Below are positions 6,071 to 12,750 of a stretch of DNA of 12,750 bases, piece after piece (the stretch's first letter is position 1; every line of letters begins with the position of its first letter). The position numbers and the translations under genes are program-made. The notes under the pieces are model-generated. The model saw nothing but the letters and a program-made list of their open reading frames with translations. It was not told where the DNA came from and did no database searches. Source of the DNA: Rhodocyclaceae bacterium. Lineage in GTDB: Bacteria > Pseudomonadota > Gammaproteobacteria > Burkholderiales > Rhodocyclaceae. The stretch covers positions 1 to 12,750 of the forward strand of contig PNJM01000049.1 in NCBI GenBank assembly GCA_013821865.1, read 5' to 3'.

Positions 6071-7089
6071 CGACGACCACTCCTGCCGCCACGGCGGATG
6101 CCGAACTGCCCCGGCTGCGGCTGGACACGCCGCCGCTGCTGGTGCTGCCGATCCTCGCCCTGCTGGCCCTGCCGCTGGTCGGCAGCTTTCCCACCTGGGT
6201 GACGCTGACCGTCGCCGGGCTGGCCATGGGCATGATGATCTTCATCATGGCGAGCGGGCTCACGCTGGTGTTCGGCCTGATGGACGTGCTCAATTTCGGC
6301 CATGGCGCCTTCGTCTCGGTCGGCGCCTTCACCGCCACGCTGGTGCTGCTGCCGATGCAGGGCTGGATGCAGGCCGACTCGGTGCTGATGAACCTGTCGG
6401 CGCTGGGGCTGGCTATCGCGCTCGCCATGCTCGTTACCGGTGCGCTCGGCTGGGCCTTCGAGCGCGTCATCGTCATGCCGGTGTACGGCCAGCACCTCAA
6501 GCAGATCCTCATCACCATGGGCGGCATGATCGTCGCCGAGCAGATGATCCACGTCGTCTGGGGGCCGGACCAGATCCCGCTGCCGCTGCCGACCTCCTTC
6601 CGCGGCGTCATCCTGGTCGGCGACGCCGCCATCGAGAAGTACCGGCTGATCGCCGTCGCCGTCGGGCTGGTCGTCTTCGCGGCGATGTTCCTCGTGCTCA
6701 ATCGCACCAAGGTCGGCCTGTTGATCCGCGCCGGCGTCGAGAACGGCGAGATGGTCGAGGCGCTGGGCTACCGCATCCGCCGGCTCTTCGTCGGCGTCTT
6801 CGTCGCCGGCTCGGCGCTGGCCGGCCTCGGCGGCGTGCTGTGGGGCCTGTACAAGGAGATGCTCACCGCCGCCATGGGTTCCGACATCATGGTGCTGGTA
6901 TTCATCGTCATCATCATCGGCGGGCTCGGCTCGGTCGGCGGCTGCTTCATCGGCGCGCTGCTGGTGGCGCTGGTTGCCAACTACACCGGCTTCCTGGCGC
7001 CGAAGATCGCCCTGGCCTCCAACATCCTGCTCATGGTGGCCATCCTGCTGTGGCGGCCGCAGGGGCTCTATCCGGTGGCCAAGCGATGA
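6067..7089 (+). CDS. livH: LivH-type branched-chain amino acid ABC transporter permease
   Basis: This inner-membrane permease of 340 residues forms half of the translocation channel. It shows about eight to nine hydrophobic segments, the family motif GLTLVFGLMDVLNFGHGAF (64-82), the cytoplasmic loop ENGEMVEALGYRIRRLF (225-241) that docks the ATPases, and the C-terminal ending LWRPQGLYP (328-336). The start is the ATG of the ATGA overlap with livF. The open frame continues upstream through livF, but that part is a shadow. The N terminus carries about 20 extra hydrophilic residues (MTTTTPAATADAELPRLRLD) before the first helix. It ends in an ATGA overlap with livM. Family symbol only; the cargo is unproven. 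Confidence 0.92.
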   Translation: MTTTTPAATADAELPRLRLDTPPLLVLPILALLALPLVGSFPTWVTLTVAGLAMGMMIFIMASGLTLVFGLMDVLNFGHGAFVSVGAFTATLVLLPMQGWMQADSVLMNLSALGLAIALAMLVTGALGWAFERVIVMPVYGQHLKQILITMGGMIVAEQMIHVVWGPDQIPLPLPTSFRGVILVGDAAIEKYRLIAVAVGLVVFAAMFLVLNRTKVGLLIRAGVENGEMVEALGYRIRRLFVGVFVAGSALAGLGGVLWGLYKEMLTAAMGSDIMVLVFIVIIIGGLGSVGGCFIGALLVALVANYTGFLAPKIALASNILLMVAILLWRPQGLYPVAKR

Positions 7090-8147
7090 TGCTCCACCGA
7101 CTGCTCTCGGGCGATTTCCCGCGCAGCCGCTTCCTCGCGCTGGCCCTGCTCGCGATCGTGGCCGCCCTGGCGCTGGCGCCCTTCCTGTTTCCCGGCGCGC
7201 GGGCGATGAACGTCGCCGCCACCATCTGCATCTTCGTCGTCCTGGTGGCTTCCTACGACCTGCTGCTCGGCTACACCGGCATCGTCTCCTTTGCCCACAC
7301 CATGTTCTACGGCATCGGCGCCTACGGCGTCGGCCTCTCGCTCCACAGCGTCGGGCCGACCTGGGGCGCCGTGTTCATGGGACTGGCTATCGCCCTGATG
7401 CTGTCGCTCGCGCTGGCGCTGGTGATCGGCCTCTTCTCGCTGCGCGTGAAGGCCATCTTCTACGCCATGATCACCCTGGCGGTGGCCTCCGCCTTCGCCA
7501 TTCTCGCCTCGCAGATGTCGGACTTCACCGGCGGCGAGGACGGCCGCACCTTCAGCGTGCCCGAGCTGCTGCGACCCGGCTTCCGCCTGGTCGAGGCGGA
7601 GGTTTTCGGCACGGCCATCAACGGCAAGCTCCTGACCTACTACCTGGTGTTCTGCTCGGCGCTGGCGCTGTTCCTGCTCCTGCTGCGGGTGGTCAATTCG
7701 CCCTTCGGCCGCGTGCTGCAGGCGATCCGCGAGAACGATTTCCGCGCCGAGGCGCTCGGTTACCGCACGGTGGTGTATCGCACCCTGGCCAACTGCCTCT
7801 CCGCGGTGGTGGCAACGCTGGCCGGCGCGCTGATGGCGCTCTGGCTGCGCTATGCCGGGCCGCAGACGACGCTGGCCTTCACCATCATGATGGACATCCT
7901 GCTCATCGTCGTCATCGGCGGCATGGGCACGCTCTACGGCGCGGTGATCGGCTCGGCCCTGTTCATCCTGGCGCAGAACTACCTGCAGGCGCTGATGAAG
8001 CAGGCGAGCGACGGACTGACCGCCGTGCCGCTGCTGGCCAACCTGCTGCATCCCGACCGCTGGCTGCTGTGGCTCGGCGTTTTGTTCGTGCTGTCCGTCT
8101 ATTTCTTTCCGACCGGCATCGTCGGCAAATTGAGAAGCAGAAAATGA
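7086..8147 (+). CDS. livM: LivM-type branched-chain amino acid ABC transporter permease
   Basis: This is the second channel subunit, 353 residues with roughly nine to ten hydrophobic segments. Diagnostic parts are LLGYTGIVSFAHTMFYGIGA (60-79), the GGEDG loop (149-153) typical of LivM, the ATPase-docking loop AIRENDFRAEALGYRT (213-228), GGMGTLYGAVIGS (278-290) and the terminal FFPTGIVGKLR (340-350). The gene overlaps the livH stop by 4 nt (ATGA at 7086). A second ATG at 7089 would remove one residue. It ends the tightly overlapped G-F-H-M block. In the E. coli liv locus the permease genes precede the ATPase genes; here the ATPases come first. Confidence 0.92.
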   Translation: MMLHRLLSGDFPRSRFLALALLAIVAALALAPFLFPGARAMNVAATICIFVVLVASYDLLLGYTGIVSFAHTMFYGIGAYGVGLSLHSVGPTWGAVFMGLAIALMLSLALALVIGLFSLRVKAIFYAMITLAVASAFAILASQMSDFTGGEDGRTFSVPELLRPGFRLVEAEVFGTAINGKLLTYYLVFCSALALFLLLLRVVNSPFGRVLQAIRENDFRAEALGYRTVVYRTLANCLSAVVATLAGALMALWLRYAGPQTTLAFTIMMDILLIVVIGGMGTLYGAVIGSALFILAQNYLQALMKQASDGLTAVPLLANLLHPDRWLLWLGVLFVLSVYFFPTGIVGKLRSRK

Positions 8148-8262
8148 GCACCTTCCCCCCAGCCCCCTTCCCGAGGAAAGGGGTGACGGTAGTTCAGCCG
8201 CTATCGCGGCTTCCACGTTGCTGGCTTTCGCCTCCTTGGGGCGGCCCGGCGGAGGCGAGATC
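8148..8262 (+). repeat. Hairpin-rich spacer between livM and the hydrolase gene, possible dispersed repeat element
   Basis: Three inverted repeats fill this 115-bp spacer. CCCCTT (8164-8169) pairs with AAGGGG (8178-8183). AGCCGC (8196-8201) pairs with GCGGCT (8206-8211) around TATC. TCGCCTCC (8228-8235) pairs with GGAGGCGA (8251-8258). The opening CCCCCAGCCCCCTTCC block looks like the palindromic intergenic repeats common in GC-rich proteobacteria. Only one copy is in this window, so its repeat nature is a guess. No T run follows any stem. Confidence 0.4.
8228..8258 (+). promoter_or_regulatory. Hairpin that buries the hydrolase ribosome binding site
   Basis: The right arm of the perfect 8-bp stem (TCGCCTCC with GGAGGCGA, 15-nt loop) contains GGAGG (8251-8255), the only good ribosome binding site for the hydrolase ATG at 8263. 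When folded, the site would be hidden, so translation may be low or conditional. The stem is seen directly; the control is inferred. Confidence 0.45.
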
Positions 8263-9096
8263 ATGATGACCTCGAACTACCTGACCGTCCTCGACCGCGA
8301 ACTGCACTACACCGAATGGGGGGCGGGCAATGCCGAGACGATTGTCATGTGGCACGGCCTGGCGCGCACCGGGCGCGACTTCGACGACATCGCGGCGGCA
8401 TTGTCAGACCGCTACCGCGTGCTGTGCCCGGACACCATCGGCCGCGGACTTTCTCAATGGAGCCCGCAGCCGGAAGAGGAGTACTCGGTGGGCTTCTACA
8501 CGCGCCTGGCGGTGGCGTTCGTCGACGCGCTGGGCATCGGCGCCATGCGCTGGCTGGGCACCTCGATGGGCGCCATGATCGGCACGGCGGCCGCGGCCGG
8601 TCCGCTCAAGGGGCGGATCAGCCACCTGGTGCTGAACGACATGGGGCCGAAGATTGGCGATGCGGCGCTTGAGCGCATCAGGGCCTATGCCGGCAATCCG
8701 TCCCGCTTCGACCGGGTCTCCGAACTGGAGGCCTATTTCCGTGCCATCTACAAGCCGTATGGTCATCTCAGCGACGAACAGTGGCGGCGCCTCGCCGAGA
8801 CTTCGGTGCGCCGTACCGATGACGGGCGCGTGACGCCGCACTACGACCCGAAAATTGTCATGATGTTCACCCACCATGAAGACGAGCTGTTGCAGTGGGA
8901 ACACTGGGACGCGCTGGTATGCAAGACGCTCTGTCTGCGCGGCGCCGAGTCGGATCTTCTGTTGCCCGAAACGGCCGAGGAGATGACGCGGCGCGGGCCA
9001 CGCTGCCGCGTAGTGACCATTCCCGGCGTCGGCCACGCGCCGGCGCTCAACGTGCCCGGGCAGATCGGGCTGGTCGCAGGCTTTTTCGTTTCCTGA
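8263..9096 (+). CDS. Alpha/beta-hydrolase fold enzyme with intact catalytic triad
   Basis: A cytoplasmic serine hydrolase of 277 residues without a signal peptide. The oxyanion region WHGLARTG (30-37), nucleophile elbow GTSMG with Ser101 (99-103), the acid Asp231 in RGAESDLLLP and His258 in PGVGHAPAL give a full triad. The lid region (about 130-205) is rich in Arg and aromatic residues. The general style recalls ester, lactone or carbon-carbon bond hydrolases of catabolic pathways such as the MhpC group, but I cannot assign a substrate. I chose ATG 8263 because GGAGG lies 7 nt upstream; ATG 8266 is equally possible, and the TTG at 8218 would start inside the hairpin-rich spacer. Its position after the transporter suggests it acts on the imported compound. 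Confidence 0.88.
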   Translation: MMTSNYLTVLDRELHYTEWGAGNAETIVMWHGLARTGRDFDDIAAALSDRYRVLCPDTIGRGLSQWSPQPEEEYSVGFYTRLAVAFVDALGIGAMRWLGTSMGAMIGTAAAAGPLKGRISHLVLNDMGPKIGDAALERIRAYAGNPSRFDRVSELEAYFRAIYKPYGHLSDEQWRRLAETSVRRTDDGRVTPHYDPKIVMMFTHHEDELLQWEHWDALVCKTLCLRGAESDLLLPETAEEMTRRGPRCRVVTIPGVGHAPALNVPGQIGLVAGFFVS

Positions 9097-9100
9097 CGCT

Positions 9101-9113
9101 GCGGCTCCGCCGC
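9101..9113. terminator. Small hairpin between convergent hydrolase and protease genes
   Basis: GCGGC (9101-9105) and GCCGC (9109-9113) form a 5-bp stem with a 3-nt loop in the 18-bp gap between the two stop codons. No T run follows on either strand, so it is at best a weak bidirectional terminator. Confidence 0.25.
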
Positions 9114-9114
9114 G

Positions 9115-10269
9115 CTACTCCCGTTCCCGCTGCATCGGCGGCCGCTTGCCGATATTGACATCGACATCGAATTCCTTCGCCTCGCGCCGGATTCTGAACT
9201 TGGCCGCCGTTCCCGGCGCCAGTCCGGCGATCAGGTCGAGCATGACTTGCGGGTCCTTGACCTGCCTGCCCTCGACCGCTACCAAAACGTCGCCGGGCCG
9301 GATGCCGGCACGGTCGGCCGGGCTGCCGCGCATCACGCCGGCGATGAGCGCACCCTGTGTCGCCGGCAGCTTGAACGATTCCGCCAGTTCCGGCGTAATT
9401 TCCTGCACCTCGACGCCGATCCAGCCGCGCGTCACGGCCCCGGACTTGATGATCTGTTCCATCACACTGCGTCCGATCGACACGGGAATGGCGAAGCCGA
9501 TGCCCTGGTTGCCGCCGCTGCGCGAGAAGATCGCGGTATTGATGCCGACCAGGTTGCCGCCGCTGTCCACCAGCGCGCCGCCTGAATTGCCGGGGTTGAT
9601 GGGGGCGTCGGTCTGGATGAAGTTCTCGAAGGTGTTGATGCCGAGATGGGTTCGCCCCAGTGCGCTGACGATGCCGTGCGTCACCGTTTGTCCGACGCCG
9701 AAAGGGTTGCCGATGGCCAGCACGACGTCGCCCACGCGCAGCGATTCCGCCGGGGCAAAGGTGATTGCCGGCAGCCTGGAGTCGACGCGGATCTGCAGTA
9801 CGGCAATATCCGTGTCCGGGTCGGTGCCGGCGATGCGCGCGCGGAAGCGGCGGCCGTCGTTCGTCGCCACCTCGATTTCGTCCATGCTCTCGACGACATG
9901 GTTGTTGGTGAGAATGTAGCCGTCCGCGCTGACGATCACGCCCGAGCCGAGACCGGATTGGCGCTGCGGACCGCCGAAGCGGTCGCCGAAGAAGTAGCGG
10001 AACACCGGATCGTCGGCGAAGGGATGGCGCGGCGCCTTTACCTCCTTGCTGGTGTAGATGTGCACTACCGACGGAACCGCCTTGCGCGCCGCGTCGGAAT
10101 AGGAGACGACCTTGCGCGGTTCGGCTGCCGCCGGTGTGCTCGCCTCCTGCAGAGAGACTACGGCGGGGCCGTTGCCGCCCAGCCACTCCGGCTTCAGCGC
10201 CTGTACCACGAACAGAATGGCCACACTGACGGTGACGGCCTGGGCGAAAACCAGCCACAAGCGGTGCAT
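9115..10269 (-). CDS. DegS/HtrA-type membrane-anchored serine protease with one PDZ domain
   Basis: A periplasmic quality-control or stress-sensing protease of 384 residues. A single N-terminal hydrophobic segment (8-25) lacks an evident cleavage site and probably anchors it in the inner membrane. The trypsin-like domain (about 56-275) carries His124 in TNNHVV, Asp154 in DTDIAVL and Ser229 in GNSGG. One PDZ domain follows (about 283-373; GWIGVEVQEITPELAESFKL, then SPADRAGIRPGDVLV). One PDZ plus an anchor favours DegS over DegP/DegQ, which have two. The start at 10269 is preceded on the minus strand by AAGAGGA; the upstream in-frame ATG at 10386 lies inside the divergent gene and is unlikely. 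In Betaproteobacteria this gene is commonly found next to tatABC. Confidence 0.93.
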   Translation of the reverse strand: MHRLWLVFAQAVTVSVAILFVVQALKPEWLGGNGPAVVSLQEASTPAAAEPRKVVSYSDAARKAVPSVVHIYTSKEVKAPRHPFADDPVFRYFFGDRFGGPQRQSGLGSGVIVSADGYILTNNHVVESMDEIEVATNDGRRFRARIAGTDPDTDIAVLQIRVDSRLPAITFAPAESLRVGDVVLAIGNPFGVGQTVTHGIVSALGRTHLGINTFENFIQTDAPINPGNSGGALVDSGGNLVGINTAIFSRSGGNQGIGFAIPVSIGRSVMEQIIKSGAVTRGWIGVEVQEITPELAESFKLPATQGALIAGVMRGSPADRAGIRPGDVLVAVEGRQVKDPQVMLDLIAGLAPGTAAKFRIRREAKEFDVDVNIGKRPPMQRERE

Positions 10270-10313
10270 AATTGAATCCTCTTTGATGCCTCTGTTGTCG
10301 GTGAAGGAGCGCC
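10270..10313. promoter_or_regulatory. Divergent gap between protease and nif3-like genes
   Basis: The 44 bp hold a ribosome binding site for each gene: AAGGAG (10304-10309) on the plus strand, 4 nt from the nif3-like ATG, and AGAGGA on the minus strand before the protease ATG. There is too little room for two full promoters, so at least one must lie within the opposite coding region. I see no convincing -35/-10 pair. Confidence 0.4.
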
Positions 10314-11060
10314 ATGCAGCGAGCGGAACTGGAACGCCATCTCGACCAGCACCTGGAAGCTGCGCGCTTCCGGGATTATTGCCCAAACGGGTTGCAAGTG
10401 GAAGGACGCGCCGAGGTGAACCGTATTATCTGCGGCGTGACGGCCAGCCAGGACCTGATCGGCGCCGCCATCGCGGCCGGGGCGGACGCCATCCTGGTGC
10501 ATCACGGCTGGTTCTGGCGCGGCGAGGATGGCCGCGTCAATGGCATCCGCAAGTCGCGCCTGAAAGCGTTGCTTGCGCACGACATCAGCCTCTTCGCCTA
10601 CCACCTGCCACTCGATGCGCACGCGGAGCTGGGCAACAACGCGCAGCTTGCGAAGCGGATGGGCTGGACCATCGAAGGGCGTTTTGCCGAGCAGGATGTC
10701 GGCTTCCTCGGCAGCGCACCGGGGGCGGCGACGGCGGGGGAGCTTGCGCAGCAGCTGGCGGCGAAGCTTGGCCGCGCCCCCATGCTGGTGGGGGATGCGG
10801 CGCGCAGGCTCCGGCGCATCGCCTGGTGCAGCGGCGGGGCGCAAGGCTGGTTCGAGCAGGCGATCGCGTCGGGCGCCGACGCCTATGTCAGCGGGGAAAT
10901 TTCCGAACAGACCGTGCATCTGGCGCGGGAATCCGGAGTCCCCTATATCGCGGCCGGCCACCACGCCACCGAGCGCTACGGCGTGCGAGCGCTGGGCGCG
11001 CATCTGGAGGAACGCTTCGGGCTGGAGTGCCGCTTTGTCGACATCGACAATCCGGTATGA
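10314..11060 (+). CDS. Nif3/YbgI-like dinuclear metal-centre protein
   Basis: A 248-residue member of the Nif3 family, often annotated as GTP cyclohydrolase 1 type 2, whose physiological reaction remains unsettled. All metal-ligand positions known from E. coli YbgI are present: His63 and His64 in VHHGWFW, Asp101 in LPLDAH, His216 and Glu220 in GHHATE. The [10 protein letters not shown] motif (22-31) and VSGEISEQT (192-200) are also typical. Length equals YbgI, with no central insertion. AAGGAG lies 4 nt before the ATG. The gene is divergent from the protease and 25 nt upstream of the exporter gene, so those two are probably co-transcribed. In many Betaproteobacteria petABC follows here; it is absent. 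Confidence 0.94.
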   Translation: MQRAELERHLDQHLEAARFRDYCPNGLQVEGRAEVNRIICGVTASQDLIGAAIAAGADAILVHHGWFWRGEDGRVNGIRKSRLKALLAHDISLFAYHLPLDAHAELGNNAQLAKRMGWTIEGRFAEQDVGFLGSAPGAATAGELAQQLAAKLGRAPMLVGDAARRLRRIAWCSGGAQGWFEQAIASGADAYVSGEISEQTVHLARESGVPYIAAGHHATERYGVRALGAHLEERFGLECRFVDIDNPV

Positions 11061-11085
11061 CAAAGATTGGAGTTAAAATGGTTTG

Positions 11086-12276
11086 ATGCTCAAACCATCT
11101 TTCGGCCTCGCGCTGCTGCTCACCACGCTCGTTGCGCTCGGACCTCTATCCACCGATCTCTATCTTCCCTCGCTGCCGACGCTGGCATCGGATTTCGCCA
11201 CGGACGTGGCGCGCGTCCAGCTCACGCTCTCGGTCTTTCTCGCCGGTTTCGCCGTGGCCCAGCTTTTCTACGGGCCGCTCTCGGACCGCTACGGCCGGCG
11301 GCCGGTGCTGCTGTTCGGCCTGGTCGTTTATCTGCTGGCGTCGGTGGCCTGCATGTTCGCGCCGACCATCGATGCCCTGATCGCCGCCCGCTTCTTCCAG
11401 GCAATCGGCGCCTGCGCCGGGCCGGTGCTGGGGCGGGCCATCGTGCGCGATGTGTATGGGCCGCTGGAGGCGGCGCGGGTGCTGGCCTACATCAGTGGCG
11501 CCATGGCCATCGCGCCGATGATCGGGCCGCTGCTGGGCGGCTGGCTGACCGTCTGGTTCGGCTGGCGCGCCAACTTCGCCGCGCTGTCGGTCTTCTCTGT
11601 GGCGCAGGTAGCGGCGACGGCGATCATGCTGGGCGAGAGCAACGCGCACCGCGATCCCACGGCGACGCAACCGCAACGTCTGCTGAGCAACTTCGGCCAA
11701 CTGCTGTCCTCGCGCCTCTATCTGGGATTCCTGCTGTGTTTCTCGTCGGCCTATGGAGCGCTGTTCTCCTTCATCTCGGGCTCGTCCTTCGTCCTCATCA
11801 ACCTCTACGGCCTCAGTCCGCAGTGGTATGGCGCGAGCTTCGGCTTCGTCGTCACCGGCTACATCACGGGCACGATGGTTTCGGGCAAGATGACGATGCG
11901 GCTGGGCGCGAGGCGCATGGTGCTGATGGGCGCGCTGCTCGGCGCCTTCGCCGGCACCTTGATGGCCCTGCTGGCCGCGCTCGAGTTGCGCAGTGTCTGG
12001 GCCATCCTGCTGCCGATGTTCCTGTATATGGTTGCGACGGGCCTGGTCATGCCCAACGCCGTCGGCGGGGCGCTGGCCCCTTATCCGAAGATGGCGGGCG
12101 CGGCGTCCGCGCTGATGGGCTTTGTGCAGATGGGATTTGCCGCGGTCGTCGGCATTGCCGTCGGCCATGCCTATGACGGCACCGCCATGCCGATGACGCT
12201 GTCTATCGCGCTGTGCGGCTGGGGCGTGCTGGCGAGCTACTTCCTGCTGGTGCGGCGTGCGCCGGCGTCGCCCTGA
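11086..12276 (+). CDS. Bcr/CflA-type drug-resistance MFS transporter (DHA1 family)
   Basis: A proton-driven exporter of 396 residues with about 12 hydrophobic segments. Bcr/CflA hallmarks are STDLYLPSLP (22-31) in the first helix, the motif A loop GPLSDRYGRR (63-72), GRAIVRD (116-122) and the antiporter motif C region GAMAIAPMIGPLLGG (138-152). Likely substrates are hydrophobic drugs or toxic metabolites, but no substrate can be read off. The start is uncertain: TTG 11083 and ATG 11086 are both in frame, while the best ribosome binding site (GGAG, 11069-11072) is ideally spaced for a two-codon frame at 11078 that ends on the ATG at 11086. The 3' end overlaps the convergent MarR gene by 40 bp. 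Confidence 0.92.
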   Translation: MLKPSFGLALLLTTLVALGPLSTDLYLPSLPTLASDFATDVARVQLTLSVFLAGFAVAQLFYGPLSDRYGRRPVLLFGLVVYLLASVACMFAPTIDALIAARFFQAIGACAGPVLGRAIVRDVYGPLEAARVLAYISGAMAIAPMIGPLLGGWLTVWFGWRANFAALSVFSVAQVAATAIMLGESNAHRDPTATQPQRLLSNFGQLLSSRLYLGFLLCFSSAYGALFSFISGSSFVLINLYGLSPQWYGASFGFVVTGYITGTMVSGKMTMRLGARRMVLMGALLGAFAGTLMALLAALELRSVWAILLPMFLYMVATGLVMPNAVGGALAPYPKMAGAASALMGFVQMGFAAVVGIAVGHAYDGTAMPMTLSIALCGWGVLASYFLLVRRAPASP

Positions 12277-12743
12277 AGCCGCTCGCGCACGCGCGTCAGC
12301 AGTTCGACGAAGGTTTCGGCCTCGCGCGGCGTCATCGCCGCGGCGATGCGCGCCTCGTGCGACTTGATGCGGCGCTTGAGCTGCTTGAGCAGGCTTTCGC
12401 CGGCGGCCGTGAGCACCAGCGCGTTGGAGCGCCGGTCTGTGGGCGATGCGCGCCGTTCGACCAGGCCGCGCCCTTCCAGCTGATCGATCACCGCCACCAT
12501 GGTGGAACGGTCGAGCTGGGTCGCCGCCGCCAGCCGGCTCTGGGTCAGCCCGGGGTTGGCGGAAATCAGCACCAGCACGCCGAAGCGTCCGGGCGAGATG
12601 TCGAATTCCTTGAGGTCGGCGGCGAAATCGCCGAACACGGCGAGCTGGGTCAGGCGCACCTGATAACCGAGCAGGCCGGGCAGGAGGTCGAGATTGAGAT
12701 CATCCGCCGGGTTGTCTTTGCTGACGGCTTTTTTCGTGCTCAT
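12237..12743 (-). CDS. MarR-family transcriptional regulator
   Basis: A 168-residue dimeric winged-helix regulator, usually a repressor released by small phenolic or toxic ligands. Helices for dimerisation lie at about 18-48 and 115-158. The DNA-binding part runs from about 50 to 113: TQSRLAAATQLDRSTMVAVI (67-86) holds the recognition helix and RRASPTDRRSNALVLT (97-112) the wing with the conserved Asp-Arg pair. The N terminus and ATG (12741-12743) are inside the window, but only 7 bp upstream are visible, so promoter and operator are not. It is convergent with the MFS gene rather than divergent. Control of that exporter is plausible but not shown by the layout. No cysteine that could serve as a redox sensor is visible. 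Confidence 0.94.
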   Translation of the reverse strand: MSTKKAVSKDNPADDLNLDLLPGLLGYQVRLTQLAVFGDFAADLKEFDISPGRFGVLVLISANPGLTQSRLAAATQLDRSTMVAVIDQLEGRGLVERRASPTDRRSNALVLTAAGESLLKQLKRRIKSHEARIAAAMTPREAETFVELLTRVRERLQGDAGARRTSRK

Positions 12744-12750
12744 GTGTCGG

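Noticed and set aside
10270..10386. A 39-residue N-terminal extension of the protease from the ATG at 10386
   Set aside because: The extension lies within the divergent nif3-like gene and precedes the membrane anchor with a non-signal-like sequence; the ATG at 10269 has a good ribosome binding site.
1..12750. CRISPR arrays, tRNA or rRNA genes, insertion sequences, phage genes
   Set aside because: I found no regularly spaced direct repeats, no tRNA-like cloverleaf, no transposase or integrase motifs, and the genes are packed with no gap over 300 bp.

Overview
The window is GC-rich DNA whose coding frames end mostly in G or C. It carries one gene order I recognise: tatA-tatB-tatC, a DegS/HtrA-type protease and a Nif3-like protein. 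That set, with this type of TatB and TatC, is typical of Betaproteobacteria. A PAS-type sigma-54 activator next to a branched-chain-amino-acid-type ABC transporter suggests a metabolically versatile member, possibly Rhodocyclales or a relative. The taxon is an inference from gene order and protein style only.

Layout. 1-1538: tatA (5' end cut off), tatB and tatC, closed by a compact terminator at 1591-1611. 1635-3086: a PAS/AAA+/HTH sigma-54 activator. 3051-3258: a control region with three copies of the dyad TGTCnG-N6-CnGACA, an AT-rich stretch with an IHF-like site, and a well-spaced -24/-12 promoter. 3321-8147: a five-gene high-affinity uptake transporter (binding protein, LivG, LivF, LivH, LivM) with 4-8 nt overlaps between the last four genes. 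8263-9096: an alpha/beta hydrolase with a complete catalytic triad, behind a 115-bp hairpin-rich spacer. 9115-10269 (minus): a membrane-anchored trypsin-like protease with one PDZ domain. 10314-11060: a Nif3/YbgI-like dinuclear metal protein. 11086-12276: a Bcr/CflA-type MFS exporter. 12237-12743 (minus): a MarR-family regulator whose 3' end overlaps the exporter gene by 40 bp.

How it works together. The most interesting part is 1635-9096, which looks like a self-contained inducible uptake module sitting between tatC and the protease/nif3 pair. The activator gene ends inside its own presumed target sites, and the sigma-54 promoter faces the transporter operon. The substrate cannot be read from the sequence. 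A small carboxylate, aromatic acid, amide or ester is plausible, with the hydrolase acting after uptake. The tat, protease and nif3 genes are housekeeping. The MFS/MarR pair at the right end is a separate efflux unit, probably sharing transcription with nif3. Most non-coding observations (binding sites, hairpins, leader peptides) are read by eye and have not been computed or tested.
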